From Streptomyces hokutonensis (GTDB taxonomy: Bacteria > Actinomycetota > Actinomycetes > Streptomycetales > Streptomycetaceae): a stretch of DNA of 64,000 bases. Numbering within the stretch: the stretch's first letter is position 1; the number at the start of each line of letters is the position of its first letter. The stretch covers positions 62,001 through 126,000 of the forward strand of contig NZ_BARG01000007.1 in the NCBI RefSeq assembly GCF_000376565.1. The letters are read 5' to 3'. This document shows, in pieces, positions 18,859-28,422 of this stretch. The position numbers and the translations under genes are program-made. The notes beneath the pieces are model-generated. The model saw only the letters and a list, made by a program, of their open reading frames with translations, searched no databases and was not told the DNA's origin.

Positions 18859-19632
18859 TCAGAACCGCCCGGCGCCCAGGTCCCGCGACACCGCGCGGGC
18901 ACAGTCCCGTACCGCGGCGATCAGCTCGGGCCGCAGCGCGCCGTCCTCGTCGGGCCGGCACAGGCGCTCCACGGCGCCCGTGATGCCGACCGCGCCGACC
19001 GGCATGCGCCGCCGGTCGTGGATGGGCGCGGCGATGGACGCGACGCCCTCCCAGGTCTCCTCGACGTCGGCCGCGTACCCGCGCGCGCGGGTCACGTCCA
19101 GGACGTGCTCGAAGTCGGCCAGCTCGGACACCGTGCGCTCGGTGAAGGGCTTGCGGTCGGCCTCCAGGACCTCGCTGTGCGCGACCGGGTCGTAGGCCGA
19201 CAGCACCTTGCCCAGGGCCGTGGAGTGCAGTGGCTGCATGGCGCCGATCTCCAGGACCTGGCGGCTGTCGTCGGGCCGGAAGACGTGGTGGACGATCAGG
19301 ACGCCCTGCTGGTGCAGGACGCCCAGGTGCACGCTCTCGCCGCTGGAGCGGGCCAGGTCGTCCGTCCACACCAGGGCACGCGCGCGTAGTTCGTGCACGT
19401 CGAGGTACGTGGTGCCGAGGCGCAGCAGTTCCGCGCCCAGCTGGTAGCGCCCGGAGGCGTCGTCCTGCTCGACGAAGCCCTCCTGCTGGAGGGTGCGCAG
19501 GATGCCGTGGGCGGTGCCCTTGGCCAGGCCGAGCGACGAGGCGATGTCCGAGAGGCCGAGCCGTCGCTCGCCGCCCGCGAGCAGGCGCAGCATCGCGGCC
19601 GCCCGTTCGAGCGACTGGATGTTCCGTGCCAT
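18859..19632 (-). CDS. gylR: IclR-family regulator of glycerol use, GylR
   Basis: The 257-aa repressor has an N-terminal winged helix (SLERAAAMLRLLAGG, LSDIASSLGLAKGTAHGILR) and a C-terminal IclR effector domain (RPDDSRQVLEIGAMQPLHSTALGK, GVASIAAPIHD). The start MARNIQSLERA fits the GylR family; the upstream in-frame ATG at 19731 would read through the operator. It lies upstream of glpFKD on the same strand, the known Streptomyces gyl arrangement. Glycerol-3-phosphate is the expected inducer by analogy with S. coelicolor. Confidence 0.92.
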   Translation of the reverse strand: MARNIQSLERAAAMLRLLAGGERRLGLSDIASSLGLAKGTAHGILRTLQQEGFVEQDDASGRYQLGAELLRLGTTYLDVHELRARALVWTDDLARSSGESVHLGVLHQQGVLIVHHVFRPDDSRQVLEIGAMQPLHSTALGKVLSAYDPVAHSEVLEADRKPFTERTVSELADFEHVLDVTRARGYAADVEETWEGVASIAAPIHDRRRMPVGAVGITGAVERLCRPDEDGALRPELIAAVRDCARAVSRDLGAGRF

Positions 19633-19939
19633 CGCCGTACTGCCTCCGTCCCGTTCGACCGCCGATGCGCGACGCTGCCGCCACCGTTCGGCAATGTCGA
19701 ACACTACCGGTCCATGCCGACCTCCCGCCAATGGTCGGTCGACACCTGTTACGTCACTCGTCGCGAGAACCTAGACGGGGTTGATCCGCCCGTCACCCCG
19801 GTCCGCCCCATGGACGTGCCGAGCATTCTCCCGCCCGACCCCGTTACCCTGGCGGCGTGCAAGCTCCCCGGGGAGTTCCGTGAGAGGTTCCCAGGGAAGC
19901 CGCAAAGCCGACAGCCGTCGCACTCCAGGGAGCCCCTTC
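19633..19939. promoter_or_regulatory. Divergent gylR/metH control region and metH leader
   Basis: The gylR side contains the operator at 19686-19702. On the metH side a TACCCT element (about 19847-19852) can serve as -10 for a short 5' leader of about 80 bases. The leader starts with the perfect 12-base palindrome CTCCCCGGGGAG (19864-19875) and has further G/C-rich pairing potential. I could not match it to a known cobalamin, SAM or SAH riboswitch. Confidence 0.4.
19686..19702. promoter_or_regulatory. GylR operator in front of gylR
   Basis: GTTCGGCAATGTCGAAC is a near-perfect 17-base palindrome (arms GTTCG / CGAAC) 54 bases before the gylR start. It matches the site before glpF and implies autoregulation. 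Confidence 0.65.
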
Positions 19940-22900
19940 ATGGCCTCGTCGCCACTGACCCCTTCTGCCGACAGCCGGACCCGTGTGTCCGAGCTCCGAG
20001 AGGCACTCGCCACCCGCGTGGTGGTCGCCGACGGAGCCATGGGCACCATGCTCCAGGCGCAGGAGCCCACTCTCGACGACTTCGAGAACCTCGAAGGCTG
20101 CAACGAGATCCTCAACATCACCCGCCCGGACATCGTGCGCTCGGTCCACGAGGAGTACTTCGGCGCGGGCGTCGACTGCGTCGAGACCAACACCTTCGGC
20201 GCCAACCACTCCGCGATGGCCGAGTACGACATCGCCGACCGCGTCCACGAACTCTCCGTGGCCGGTGCCCGCATCGCCCGCGAGACCGCCGACGACTTCG
20301 CCGCCCGCGACGGCCGCCGCCGCTGGGTCCTCGGCTCCATCGGCCCCGGCACCAAGCTGCCCACCCTCGGCCACATCGGCTACGCCACCCTCCGCGACGG
20401 CTTCCAGGCGAACGCCGAGGGCCTGCTCGCCGGCGGCGCCGACGCCCTGATCGTGGAGACCACCCAGGACCTCCTCCAGACCAAGTCGTCGATCCTGGGC
20501 GCCCGCCGCGCCATGGAGGCGACCGGAGTCGACGTACCCCTGCTGGTCTCGATGGCCTTCGAGACCACCGGCACCATGCTGCTGGGCTCCGAGATCGGCG
20601 CCGCGCTCACCGCGCTCGAGCCCCTCGGCATCGACATGATCGGCCTGAACTGCTCGACGGGCCCCGCCGAGATGAGCGAGCACCTGCGCTATCTGGCCCG
20701 CCACTCCCGCACCCCGCTGCTGTGCATGCCGAACGCGGGCCTGCCCATCCTCACCAAGGACGGCGCCCACTTCCCGCTCGACCCCGAGGGCCTGGCGGAC
20801 GCGCAGGAGCACTTCGTCCGCGACTACGGCCTGAACCTGGTCGGCGGCTGCTGCGGTACGACGCCCGAGCACCTGCGCCAGCTGGTCGAGCGGGTCCGCG
20901 AGGCGACCCCCACCGAGCGCCACCCGCAGCCCGAGCCGGGGGCCGCCTCGCTCTACCAGACGGTTCCGTTCCGCCAGGACACCGCCTACATGGCGATCGG
21001 CGAGCGCACCAACGCCAACGGCTCGAAGAAGTTCCGCGAGGCCATGCTGGAGGCCCGCTGGGACGACTGTGTGGAGATGGCCCGCGACCAGATCCGCGAG
21101 GGCGCCCACATGCTGGACCTCTGCGTGGACTACGTGGGCCGCGACGGCGTCGCCGACATGGAGGAACTGGCCGGCCGCTTCGCCACCGCCTCCACCCTGC
21201 CGATCGTCCTCGACTCCACCGAAGTCGCGGTCATCCGGGCCGGGTTGGAGAAGCTCGGCGGCCGCGCGGTCATCAACTCCGTCAACTACGAGGACGGCGA
21301 CGGCCCCGAGTCCCGCTTCGCGAAGGTCACCAGGCTGGCGCAGGAGCACGGCGCCGCGCTCATCGCGCTGACCATCGACGAGGAGGGCCAGGCCCGCACC
21401 CCGGAGCACAAGGTCGCCATCGCCGAGCGGCTGATCGAGGACCTCACGACGAACTGGGGCATCCACGAGTCGGACATCCTCATCGACACCCTGACCTTCA
21501 CCATCTGCACCGGCCAGGAGGAGTCCCGCGGCGACGGCATCGCCACCATCGAGGCCATCCGACAGCTCAAGAGCCGCCACCCGGACGTCCAGACGACCCT
21601 GGGCCTGTCCAACATCTCCTTCGGCCTCAACCCGGCCGCCCGCGTCCTGCTCAACTCCGTCTTCCTCGACGAGTGCGTCAAGGCGGGCCTCGACTCGGCG
21701 ATCGTGCACGCCTCGAAGATCCTCCCGATCGCCCGCTTCACCGAGGAGGAGGTGCAGACCGCGCTCGACCTCATTTACGACCGCCGCGCCGAGGGCTACG
21801 ACCCCCTCCAGAAGCTGATGGCCCTCTTCGAGGGCGCCACCACCAAGTCCCGTACGGCGGGCCGCGCCGAGGAGCTGGCCGCCCTCCCGCTGGACGAGCG
21901 GCTCAAGCGCCGGATCATCGACGGCGAGAAGAACGGCCTGGAGGCCGACCTCGCCGAGGCACTTCAGACCCGCCCCGCCCTGGACATCGTCAACGAGACG
22001 CTCCTGGACGGCATGAAGGTCGTCGGCGAACTGTTCGGCTCCGGCCAGATGCAGCTGCCGTTCGTGCTCCAGTCCGCCGAGGTCATGAAGACCGCGGTCG
22101 CCTACCTCGAACCGCACATGGAGAAGTCGGACGCCGAGGGCAAGGGCACCATCGTGCTCGCCACCGTGCGCGGCGACGTCCACGACATCGGCAAGAACCT
22201 CGTCGACATCATCCTGTCCAACAACGGCTACAACGTCGTCAACCTCGGCATCAAGCAGCCGGTCTCCGCGATCCTGGAAGCCGCCGAGGAGCACCGCGCG
22301 GACGTCATCGGCATGTCGGGCCTCCTGGTCAAGTCCACGGTGATCATGAAGGAGAACCTCCAGGAGCTCAACCAGCGCAAGATGGCCGCCGACTACCCGG
22401 TCATCCTCGGTGGCGCCGCCCTGACCCGTGCCTACGTCGAGCAGGACCTGCACGAGATCTACGAGGGCGAAGTCCGTTACGCCCGCGACGCGTTCGAGGG
22501 CCTGCGCCTCATGGACGCCCTCATCGGCGTCAAGCGGGGCGTGCCCGGCGCGAAGCTGCCCGAGCTCAAGCAGCGCAGGGTGCGGGCGACCGCGGCCGTC
22601 ACAGAGGTCGAGGAGCGCCCCGAGGAGGGCCACGTCCGCTCCGACGTCGCCGTCGACAACCCGATCCCCACCCCGCCGTTCCGCGGCACCCGGGTCATCA
22701 AGGGCATCCAGCTCAAGGAGTACGCCTCCTGGCTGGACGAGGGCGCCCTCTTCAAGGGCCAGTGGGGCCTCAAGCAGGCCCGTACGGGCGAGGGACCGTC
22801 GTACGAGGAGCTGGTGGAGACCGAGGGCCGCCCGCGGCTGCGCGGCCTCCTGGACCGGCTCCAGACCGACAACCTCCTCGAAGCGGCCGTCGTCTACGGC

Positions 22901-23458
22901 TACTTCCCCTGTGTGTCCAAGGACGACGACCTGATCATCCTGGACGACGAGGGCAACGAGCGGACCCGCTTCACCTTCCCGCGCCAGCGCCGCGGCCGCC
23001 GGCTCTGCCTGGCCGACTTCTTCCGGCCCGAGGAGTCCGGCGAGAAGGACGTCGTCGGCTTCCAGATCGTCACCGTCGGCAACCGCATCGGCGAGGAGAC
23101 CGCCAAGCTCTTCGAGTCCAACTCCTACCGCGACTACCTCGAACTGCACGGACTGTCCGTCCAGTTGGCCGAGGCGCTCGCCGAGTACTGGCACGCGCGC
23201 GTGCGTTCCGAACTCGGCTTCGCCGGTGAGGACCCCGCGAACGTCGAGGACATGTTCGCCCTCAAGTACCGGGGCGCCCGCTTCTCCCTCGGCTACGGCG
23301 CCTGCCCCGACCTGGAGGACCGCGCGAAGATCGCCGACCTGCTGGAGCCCGAGCGCATCGGCGTCCACCTGTCGGAGGAGTTCCAGCTGCACCCGGAGCA
23401 GTCCACGGACGCGATCGTCATCCACCACCCCGAGGCGAAGTACTTCAACGCACGTTGA
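19940..23458 (+). CDS. metH: Cobalamin-dependent methionine synthase MetH
   Basis: The 1172-aa modular enzyme transfers methyl from methyltetrahydrofolate to homocysteine through methylcobalamin. The order is a homocysteine domain with zinc Cys in GLNCSTGP and VGGCCGTTPEH, a pterin domain (AIGERTNANGSKKF), a helical cap, a B12 domain with the His ligand in DVHDIGKN (near residue 745) and a C-terminal AdoMet reactivation domain (YGACPDLED). The ATG at 19940 was preferred to the in-frame start at 19781 because the added residues look like translated leader. It completes methionine recycling alongside the mtn island. Confidence 0.96.
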   Translation: MASSPLTPSADSRTRVSELREALATRVVVADGAMGTMLQAQEPTLDDFENLEGCNEILNITRPDIVRSVHEEYFGAGVDCVETNTFGANHSAMAEYDIADRVHELSVAGARIARETADDFAARDGRRRWVLGSIGPGTKLPTLGHIGYATLRDGFQANAEGLLAGGADALIVETTQDLLQTKSSILGARRAMEATGVDVPLLVSMAFETTGTMLLGSEIGAALTALEPLGIDMIGLNCSTGPAEMSEHLRYLARHSRTPLLCMPNAGLPILTKDGAHFPLDPEGLADAQEHFVRDYGLNLVGGCCGTTPEHLRQLVERVREATPTERHPQPEPGAASLYQTVPFRQDTAYMAIGERTNANGSKKFREAMLEARWDDCVEMARDQIREGAHMLDLCVDYVGRDGVADMEELAGRFATASTLPIVLDSTEVAVIRAGLEKLGGRAVINSVNYEDGDGPESRFAKVTRLAQEHGAALIALTIDEEGQARTPEHKVAIAERLIEDLTTNWGIHESDILIDTLTFTICTGQEESRGDGIATIEAIRQLKSRHPDVQTTLGLSNISFGLNPAARVLLNSVFLDECVKAGLDSAIVHASKILPIARFTEEEVQTALDLIYDRRAEGYDPLQKLMALFEGATTKSRTAGRAEELAALPLDERLKRRIIDGEKNGLEADLAEALQTRPALDIVNETLLDGMKVVGELFGSGQMQLPFVLQSAEVMKTAVAYLEPHMEKSDAEGKGTIVLATVRGDVHDIGKNLVDIILSNNGYNVVNLGIKQPVSAILEAAEEHRADVIGMSGLLVKSTVIMKENLQELNQRKMAADYPVILGGAALTRAYVEQDLHEIYEGEVRYARDAFEGLRLMDALIGVKRGVPGAKLPELKQRRVRATAAVTEVEERPEEGHVRSDVAVDNPIPTPPFRGTRVIKGIQLKEYASWLDEGALFKGQWGLKQARTGEGPSYEELVETEGRPRLRGLLDRLQTDNLLEAAVVYGYFPCVSKDDDLIILDDEGNERTRFTFPRQRRGRRLCLADFFRPEESGEKDVVGFQIVTVGNRIGEETAKLFESNSYRDYLELHGLSVQLAEALAEYWHARVRSELGFAGEDPANVEDMFALKYRGARFSLGYGACPDLEDRAKIADLLEPERIGVHLSEEFQLHPEQSTDAIVIHHPEAKYFNAR

Positions 23459-23489
23459 TCGGATAAGTCGTACACTGGTCGGTCCACCG

Positions 23490-23530
23490 CAGGCCGGTCG
23501 CCCTTGTGTGTTTCAGGGGTGGCCGGCCTG
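23490..23530 (+). terminator. Hairpin between metH and HAD gene
   Basis: Arms CAGGCCGG (23490-23497) and CCGGCCTG (23523-23530), extended by CCCT/AGGG, enclose a T-rich loop 31 bases after the metH stop. It probably ends metH transcription, or shapes the 5' region of the next gene. Confidence 0.5.
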
Positions 23531-23556
23531 ATCGTCCCTCAAGGAGGTGCGCCAGG

Positions 23557-24255
23557 ATGACCAGCACGGTTCCCGCGCTCGGAACCCGTACGGCCGAAGG
23601 CTCCGCGCTTCAGGCCGTACTCCTCGACATGGACGGCACCCTGGTGGACACCGAGGGTTTCTGGTGGGACGTCGAGGTCGAGGTCTTCGGCGCCCTCGGA
23701 CACACCCTCGACGACTCCTGGCGCCATGTCGTGGTCGGCGGCCCCATGACCCGCAGCGCCGGTTTCCTGATCGAGGCCACCGGCGCCGACATCACCCTCG
23801 CCGAGCTGTCCGTCCTGCTCAACGCGGGCTTCGAGGACCGCATCGGGCGAGCCCTGCCGCTGATGCCGGGCGCCGCCAGACTCCTGGCCGAGCTCTCCGA
23901 GTACGAGATCCCCACCGCCCTGGTCTCCGCCTCGCACCGGCGCATCATCGACCGCGTCCTGACCGCGCTCGGCCCCCAGCACTTCGCGCTGACCGTCGCC
24001 GGAGACGAGGTGGCGCGCACCAAGCCCCACCCCGACCCGTATCTGTTCGCCGCCGCCCGCCTGGGCGTCGATCCGGCCCGCTGCGCGGTCGTCGAGGACA
24101 CCGCGACCGGTGTCGCGGCGGCGGAGGCCGCCGGCTGTCTGGTGGTGGCCGTGCCGTCCGTGCAGCCCATCGCCCCGGCCGCCCGGCGCACCGTCGTGAC
24201 CTCGCTGGAAGTCGTCGACCTGGCATTTCTGCGCGGACTGATGACCGACCGATGA
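23557..24255 (+). CDS. HAD-family phosphatase, beta-phosphoglucomutase-like
   Basis: The protein has 232 aa. HAD motif I is LLDMDGTLVDTEGFWWD, motif II lies in IPTALVSASHRR, the Lys motif in RTKPHPDPYLFA and motif IV in CAVVEDTATGVAAAEAAG. Together with the helical cap this places it in the CbbY/PGM-like subgroup that dephosphorylates or isomerises small sugar phosphates; the substrate is unknown. AAGGAGGTG lies directly before the ATG at 23557. It follows metH on the same strand with a hairpin between, so cotranscription is uncertain. Confidence 0.88.
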   Translation: MTSTVPALGTRTAEGSALQAVLLDMDGTLVDTEGFWWDVEVEVFGALGHTLDDSWRHVVVGGPMTRSAGFLIEATGADITLAELSVLLNAGFEDRIGRALPLMPGAARLLAELSEYEIPTALVSASHRRIIDRVLTALGPQHFALTVAGDEVARTKPHPDPYLFAAARLGVDPARCAVVEDTATGVAAAEAAGCLVVAVPSVQPIAPAARRTVVTSLEVVDLAFLRGLMTDR

Positions 24256-24669
24256 CGGAAATGCGTCAGCCGTTCACCGAGCGTGCAAAGTCCAATGGGA
24301 AAGGAATTCGCGCTCGGTCGACCGGTCGAATTCGGGTGCTCTCCAACCGAGTTGAGGGTGTGAGGTTCCCCACGTGCACGGGAGTCGACATCGCGGCCGT
24401 CCTGTGCTGTTCACCCCATTTCTGAGGCCGATCACGCACCGTTGTGTCCCGATTGGTGAAACGCTGCACTAATCCTTCCGCCGACGGGTTTTCGGTCTGT
24501 CCACAGCCGGTTCCGCAGCGTGATGGGAACTCAACTACGGTGGCCGCGAACCCCTGTGCGGGTCCGGACTAATCTCAACGCGAGAACATCGCCCTTGTCC
24601 CCGTGATCGGCGTCACCACCCCATGCATGCCGGATACACGGAATCGAACAGCTCTGGAGAAACTCGAGC
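24256..24669. promoter_or_regulatory. Upstream region of the peptide-binding lipoprotein
   Basis: This gap of about 400 bases holds no clear full gene. It has an inverted repeat GAATTCG (24304-24310) / CGAATTC (24327-24333) around a central CGGTCGACCG, and a 21-codon GTG mini-gene with three cysteines at 24360-24425 that may or may not be translated. CTGGAG serves as ribosome site for the next gene. Confidence 0.35.
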
Positions 24670-26268
24670 ATGAACCGCAAGACTTTGGTGCTGCCGGCCG
24701 TCGTCGGCCTGCTCGCGCCGGTGCTCGCCGCCTGTGGCGGTTCCGGCAGCGGGAGTTCCGGCGACGGAGCGATAGTCGTCGGCACCACGGACCGGTTCGA
24801 GGCGACGAAGGACGCTCCGGCGCCGCTCGACCCCGCCTACGCCTACGACGTCGGCACCTGGAACATCCTGCGCCAGACCGTGCAGACCCTGATGATCCAG
24901 CCCAAGGGCGAGGGCGACCCGGTCCCCGAGGCCGCCGAGAAGTGCGGCTTCACCGACACCGGCAGCGAGCGCTACGCCTGCACCCTGCGCGAGGGTCTGA
25001 AGTTCGCCAACGGCGACAAGATCACCGCGGCCGATGTGAAGTACTCCATCGACCGCGCGATGCGCATCAAGGCCGACAGTGGTGTGTTCGCCCTGCTGTC
25101 GACCGTCGACACCGTCGAGACCCAGGGCGACCGCGAGGTCATCTTCCACCTGAAGACGGCCGACGCCACCTTCCCGTACAAGCTGTCCACCCCGGTCGCG
25201 GGCATCGTGAACCCCGACGACTACCAGAAGGACAAGCTGCGCGACGGCTTCAGTGTGGACGGCTCCGGCCCGTACACGCTCTCGGTCTCGCAGAAGGACG
25301 ACGCGATCACCACGGCCACGTTCACCAAGAACCCCAATTACAAGGGGACTCTGCAGGTGAACAACAGCAAGGTCGAGATGCGTACCTTCGCGGACGCCAC
25401 CTCCATGGGCACCGCGCTGAGCAAGAGCGACATCGACGTGATGACGCGCACCATGTCCCCGGAGCAGATCCAGAAGCTCGGCGACGACTCGAACGGCGAC
25501 ATCGACCTCGTCGAGATGCCCGGTCTCGAGATCCGCTACCTGGCCTTCAACACCGACGCCGCGACCGTCAAGACGAAGGCCGTGCGCGAGGCGATGGCCC
25601 AGCTCATCGACCGCGGCGAACTCGTCTCCAAGGTCTACGGCACCGAGGCCGAGCCGCTCTACTCGATGGTCCCCGCGACCATCACCGGCCACTCGAACTC
25701 GTTCTTCAACAAGTACGGCAACCCGAGCGCCACCAAGGCCAAGTCCCTGCTGGAGAAGGCCAACATCACCACCCCGGTGAAGCTCACGCTGCACTACACG
25801 ACCGACCACTACGGCTCGGCCACCAAGGACGAGTTCGAGCAGCTTCGGACGCAGCTCAACAGCAGCGGCCTGTTCGACGTCACCATCAAGGGCGAGCCCT
25901 GGTCGACGTTCGTCCCGGCCGAGCGCAAGGGCTCGTACGACGTCTGGGGCATGGGCTGGTTCCCCGACTTCCCCGACGCCGACAACTACCTCGCGCCGTT
26001 CCTCGACACGGACAACTTCCTCAAGCTGCCGTACAGCAACCCCGAGATCATCAAGACCCTGATCCCGGAGTCCCGCCGCGAGGCCGACCGGCTCGCCGCC
26101 GCCAAGAGCCTCACCAGCATCCAGGACATCGTCGCCACGGACGTCCCGCTGATCCCGCTCTGGCAGGGCAAGCAGTACGTCGCCGCCCGCGACGACATCA
26201 CTGGCACCGCGTACGTGCTCAACTCCTCCTCCACGCTTCAGCTGTGGGAGCTCGGCCGCGGAGTCTGA
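24670..26268 (+). CDS. ABC peptide-binding lipoprotein, SBP family 5
   Basis: The 532-aa extracellular lipoprotein has lipobox LAAC (Cys22) followed by a Gly/Ser linker. The family-5 signature region LREGLKFANGDKITAADVKYSIDRA and late motifs such as MGWFPDFPDADNYL and IPLWQGKQYVA place it with oligopeptide/dipeptide binding proteins (OppA/DppA). No permease or ATPase genes are adjacent, so it must use components encoded elsewhere. Two strong hairpins follow. Ligand unknown. Confidence 0.9.
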   Translation: MNRKTLVLPAVVGLLAPVLAACGGSGSGSSGDGAIVVGTTDRFEATKDAPAPLDPAYAYDVGTWNILRQTVQTLMIQPKGEGDPVPEAAEKCGFTDTGSERYACTLREGLKFANGDKITAADVKYSIDRAMRIKADSGVFALLSTVDTVETQGDREVIFHLKTADATFPYKLSTPVAGIVNPDDYQKDKLRDGFSVDGSGPYTLSVSQKDDAITTATFTKNPNYKGTLQVNNSKVEMRTFADATSMGTALSKSDIDVMTRTMSPEQIQKLGDDSNGDIDLVEMPGLEIRYLAFNTDAATVKTKAVREAMAQLIDRGELVSKVYGTEAEPLYSMVPATITGHSNSFFNKYGNPSATKAKSLLEKANITTPVKLTLHYTTDHYGSATKDEFEQLRTQLNSSGLFDVTIKGEPWSTFVPAERKGSYDVWGMGWFPDFPDADNYLAPFLDTDNFLKLPYSNPEIIKTLIPESRREADRLAAAKSLTSIQDIVATDVPLIPLWQGKQYVAARDDITGTAYVLNSSSTLQLWELGRGV

Positions 26269-26296
26269 CCGCCTGACAACGCAGTGAGCAGTTCCA

Positions 26297-26338
26297 CCAG
26301 TGGCCGGTCCCGCCCATCGCGGCGGGGCCGGCCACTGG
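26297..26338 (+). terminator. Terminator after peptide-binding lipoprotein
   Basis: Eighteen-base arms starting CCAGTGGCCGG, with one G-T pair, enclose the loop CATCGC. It lies 28 bases after the stop codon. Confidence 0.8.
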
Positions 26339-26370
26339 CCTGTTGGAGGACTGAATCCGCCCCGCAGACA

Positions 26371-26409
26371 CGGAGAGGGCGCCCCTGTCAGGAAGGGGCG
26401 CCCTCTCCG
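26371..26409 (-). terminator. Terminator of the response regulator gene
   Basis: Perfect 16-base arms CGGAGAGGGCGCCCCT / AGGGGCGCCCTCTCCG enclose a seven-base loop, 14 bases beyond the response regulator stop. With the preceding hairpin it separates two convergent genes. Confidence 0.82.
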
Positions 26410-26423
26410 CTCTTACGTCGTCT

Positions 26424-27095
26424 CTACTGCGCGCCGGGGCGCACCAGCCCGCTCTCGTACGCGTACACCGCCGCCTGGACCCGGTCGCGCAGGCCCAACT
26501 TGGTGAGGACGTGCCCCACATGCGTCTTGACGGTGGTCTCGCTGACGAACAGATCGGCGGCGATCTCCGCGTTCGACAGCCCGCGTGCCACCAGCTTCAG
26601 CACCTCGACCTCACGCTCGGTCAGTGTGTGCAGGGCGTCCGGCACCGGCTCGTCACCGGACGGCAGATGACCGGCGTACTTGTCGAGCAGCCGCCGCGTG
26701 ATGCTCGGCGCGAGCATGGCCTCGCCGGCCGCCACCACCCGGATCGCCTGCACAAGTTCGTTCGCCGGCGCGTCCTTCAGCAGGAAGCCACTGGCACCGG
26801 CCCGCAACGCCTCCACCACGTACTCGTCGAGGTCGAAGGTGGTCAGCACCAGCACCTTGGCCGGGCCGTCCCGCCCGGGGCCGGTGATCTGCCGGGTCGC
26901 CTCCACCCCGTCCATCCGCGGCATACGGATGTCCATCAGCACGACATCGGGCTGCAGAGCCCGCACCTGGTCGAGCGCCTGCAGGCCGTCACCGGCCTCG
27001 CCGACGACCGCGAGATCCTGCTCGGCCTCCAGAATCATCCGGAACCCGGTGCGCAGCAGCGGTTGGTCGTCGACAAGTAGGACGCGGATGGCCAC
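26424..27095 (-). CDS. NarL/LuxR-type response regulator, orphan
   Basis: The 223-aa regulator has a receiver domain with the acidic pocket VDD (9-10), phospho-acceptor Asp55 in VVLMDIRMPRMDG, switch Thr in VLVLTTFD and Lys in FLLKDAPA. The C-terminal LuxR helix-turn-helix is LTEREVEVLKLVARGLSNAEIA followed by SETTVKTHVGHVLTKLG. The receiver residues are intact, so it should be phosphorylated, but no histidine kinase gene is adjacent. Target genes are unknown. Confidence 0.92.
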   Translation of the reverse strand: MAIRVLLVDDQPLLRTGFRMILEAEQDLAVVGEAGDGLQALDQVRALQPDVVLMDIRMPRMDGVEATRQITGPGRDGPAKVLVLTTFDLDEYVVEALRAGASGFLLKDAPANELVQAIRVVAAGEAMLAPSITRRLLDKYAGHLPSGDEPVPDALHTLTEREVEVLKLVARGLSNAEIAADLFVSETTVKTHVGHVLTKLGLRDRVQAAVYAYESGLVRPGAQ

Positions 27096-27269
27096 GTGAG
27101 TCTCCTTCGCTAGCCCGGGCCCATTCTGCCCTGCGCGACAGGTGACTACCCGACCGGGCCGACGGGGCCCACCGGGAGGGCGTGGGCCGCTGACTTCGGG
27201 GGCGGTGCCGGAGTGGGCCGCTGCGCCGTCGCCTCATCGCCTCGTGGGCTGAAGCGGCGTCGGCTGCCG

Positions 27270-28247
<978 letters not shown>

Positions 28248-28422
28248 GCCCACAGACCTTACGGCCCGCCACTGACAGTGACCCGCCCCCGCCCGACGCG
28301 CCCGCGACAGCCGGGGAAACACGGGGGGTGCCGGGGCGGAACGCGTCGCGACCGCCGCATACCATCGACCCGAGACCCCTCCGCCCGGCTGGCGCGGAGG
28401 ACGCTTCGAACGAGGGGACACC

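Noticed and set aside
19844..23428. A minus-strand open frame of about 1190 codons antisense to metH
   Set aside because: Same artefact; metH is unmistakable on the plus strand.
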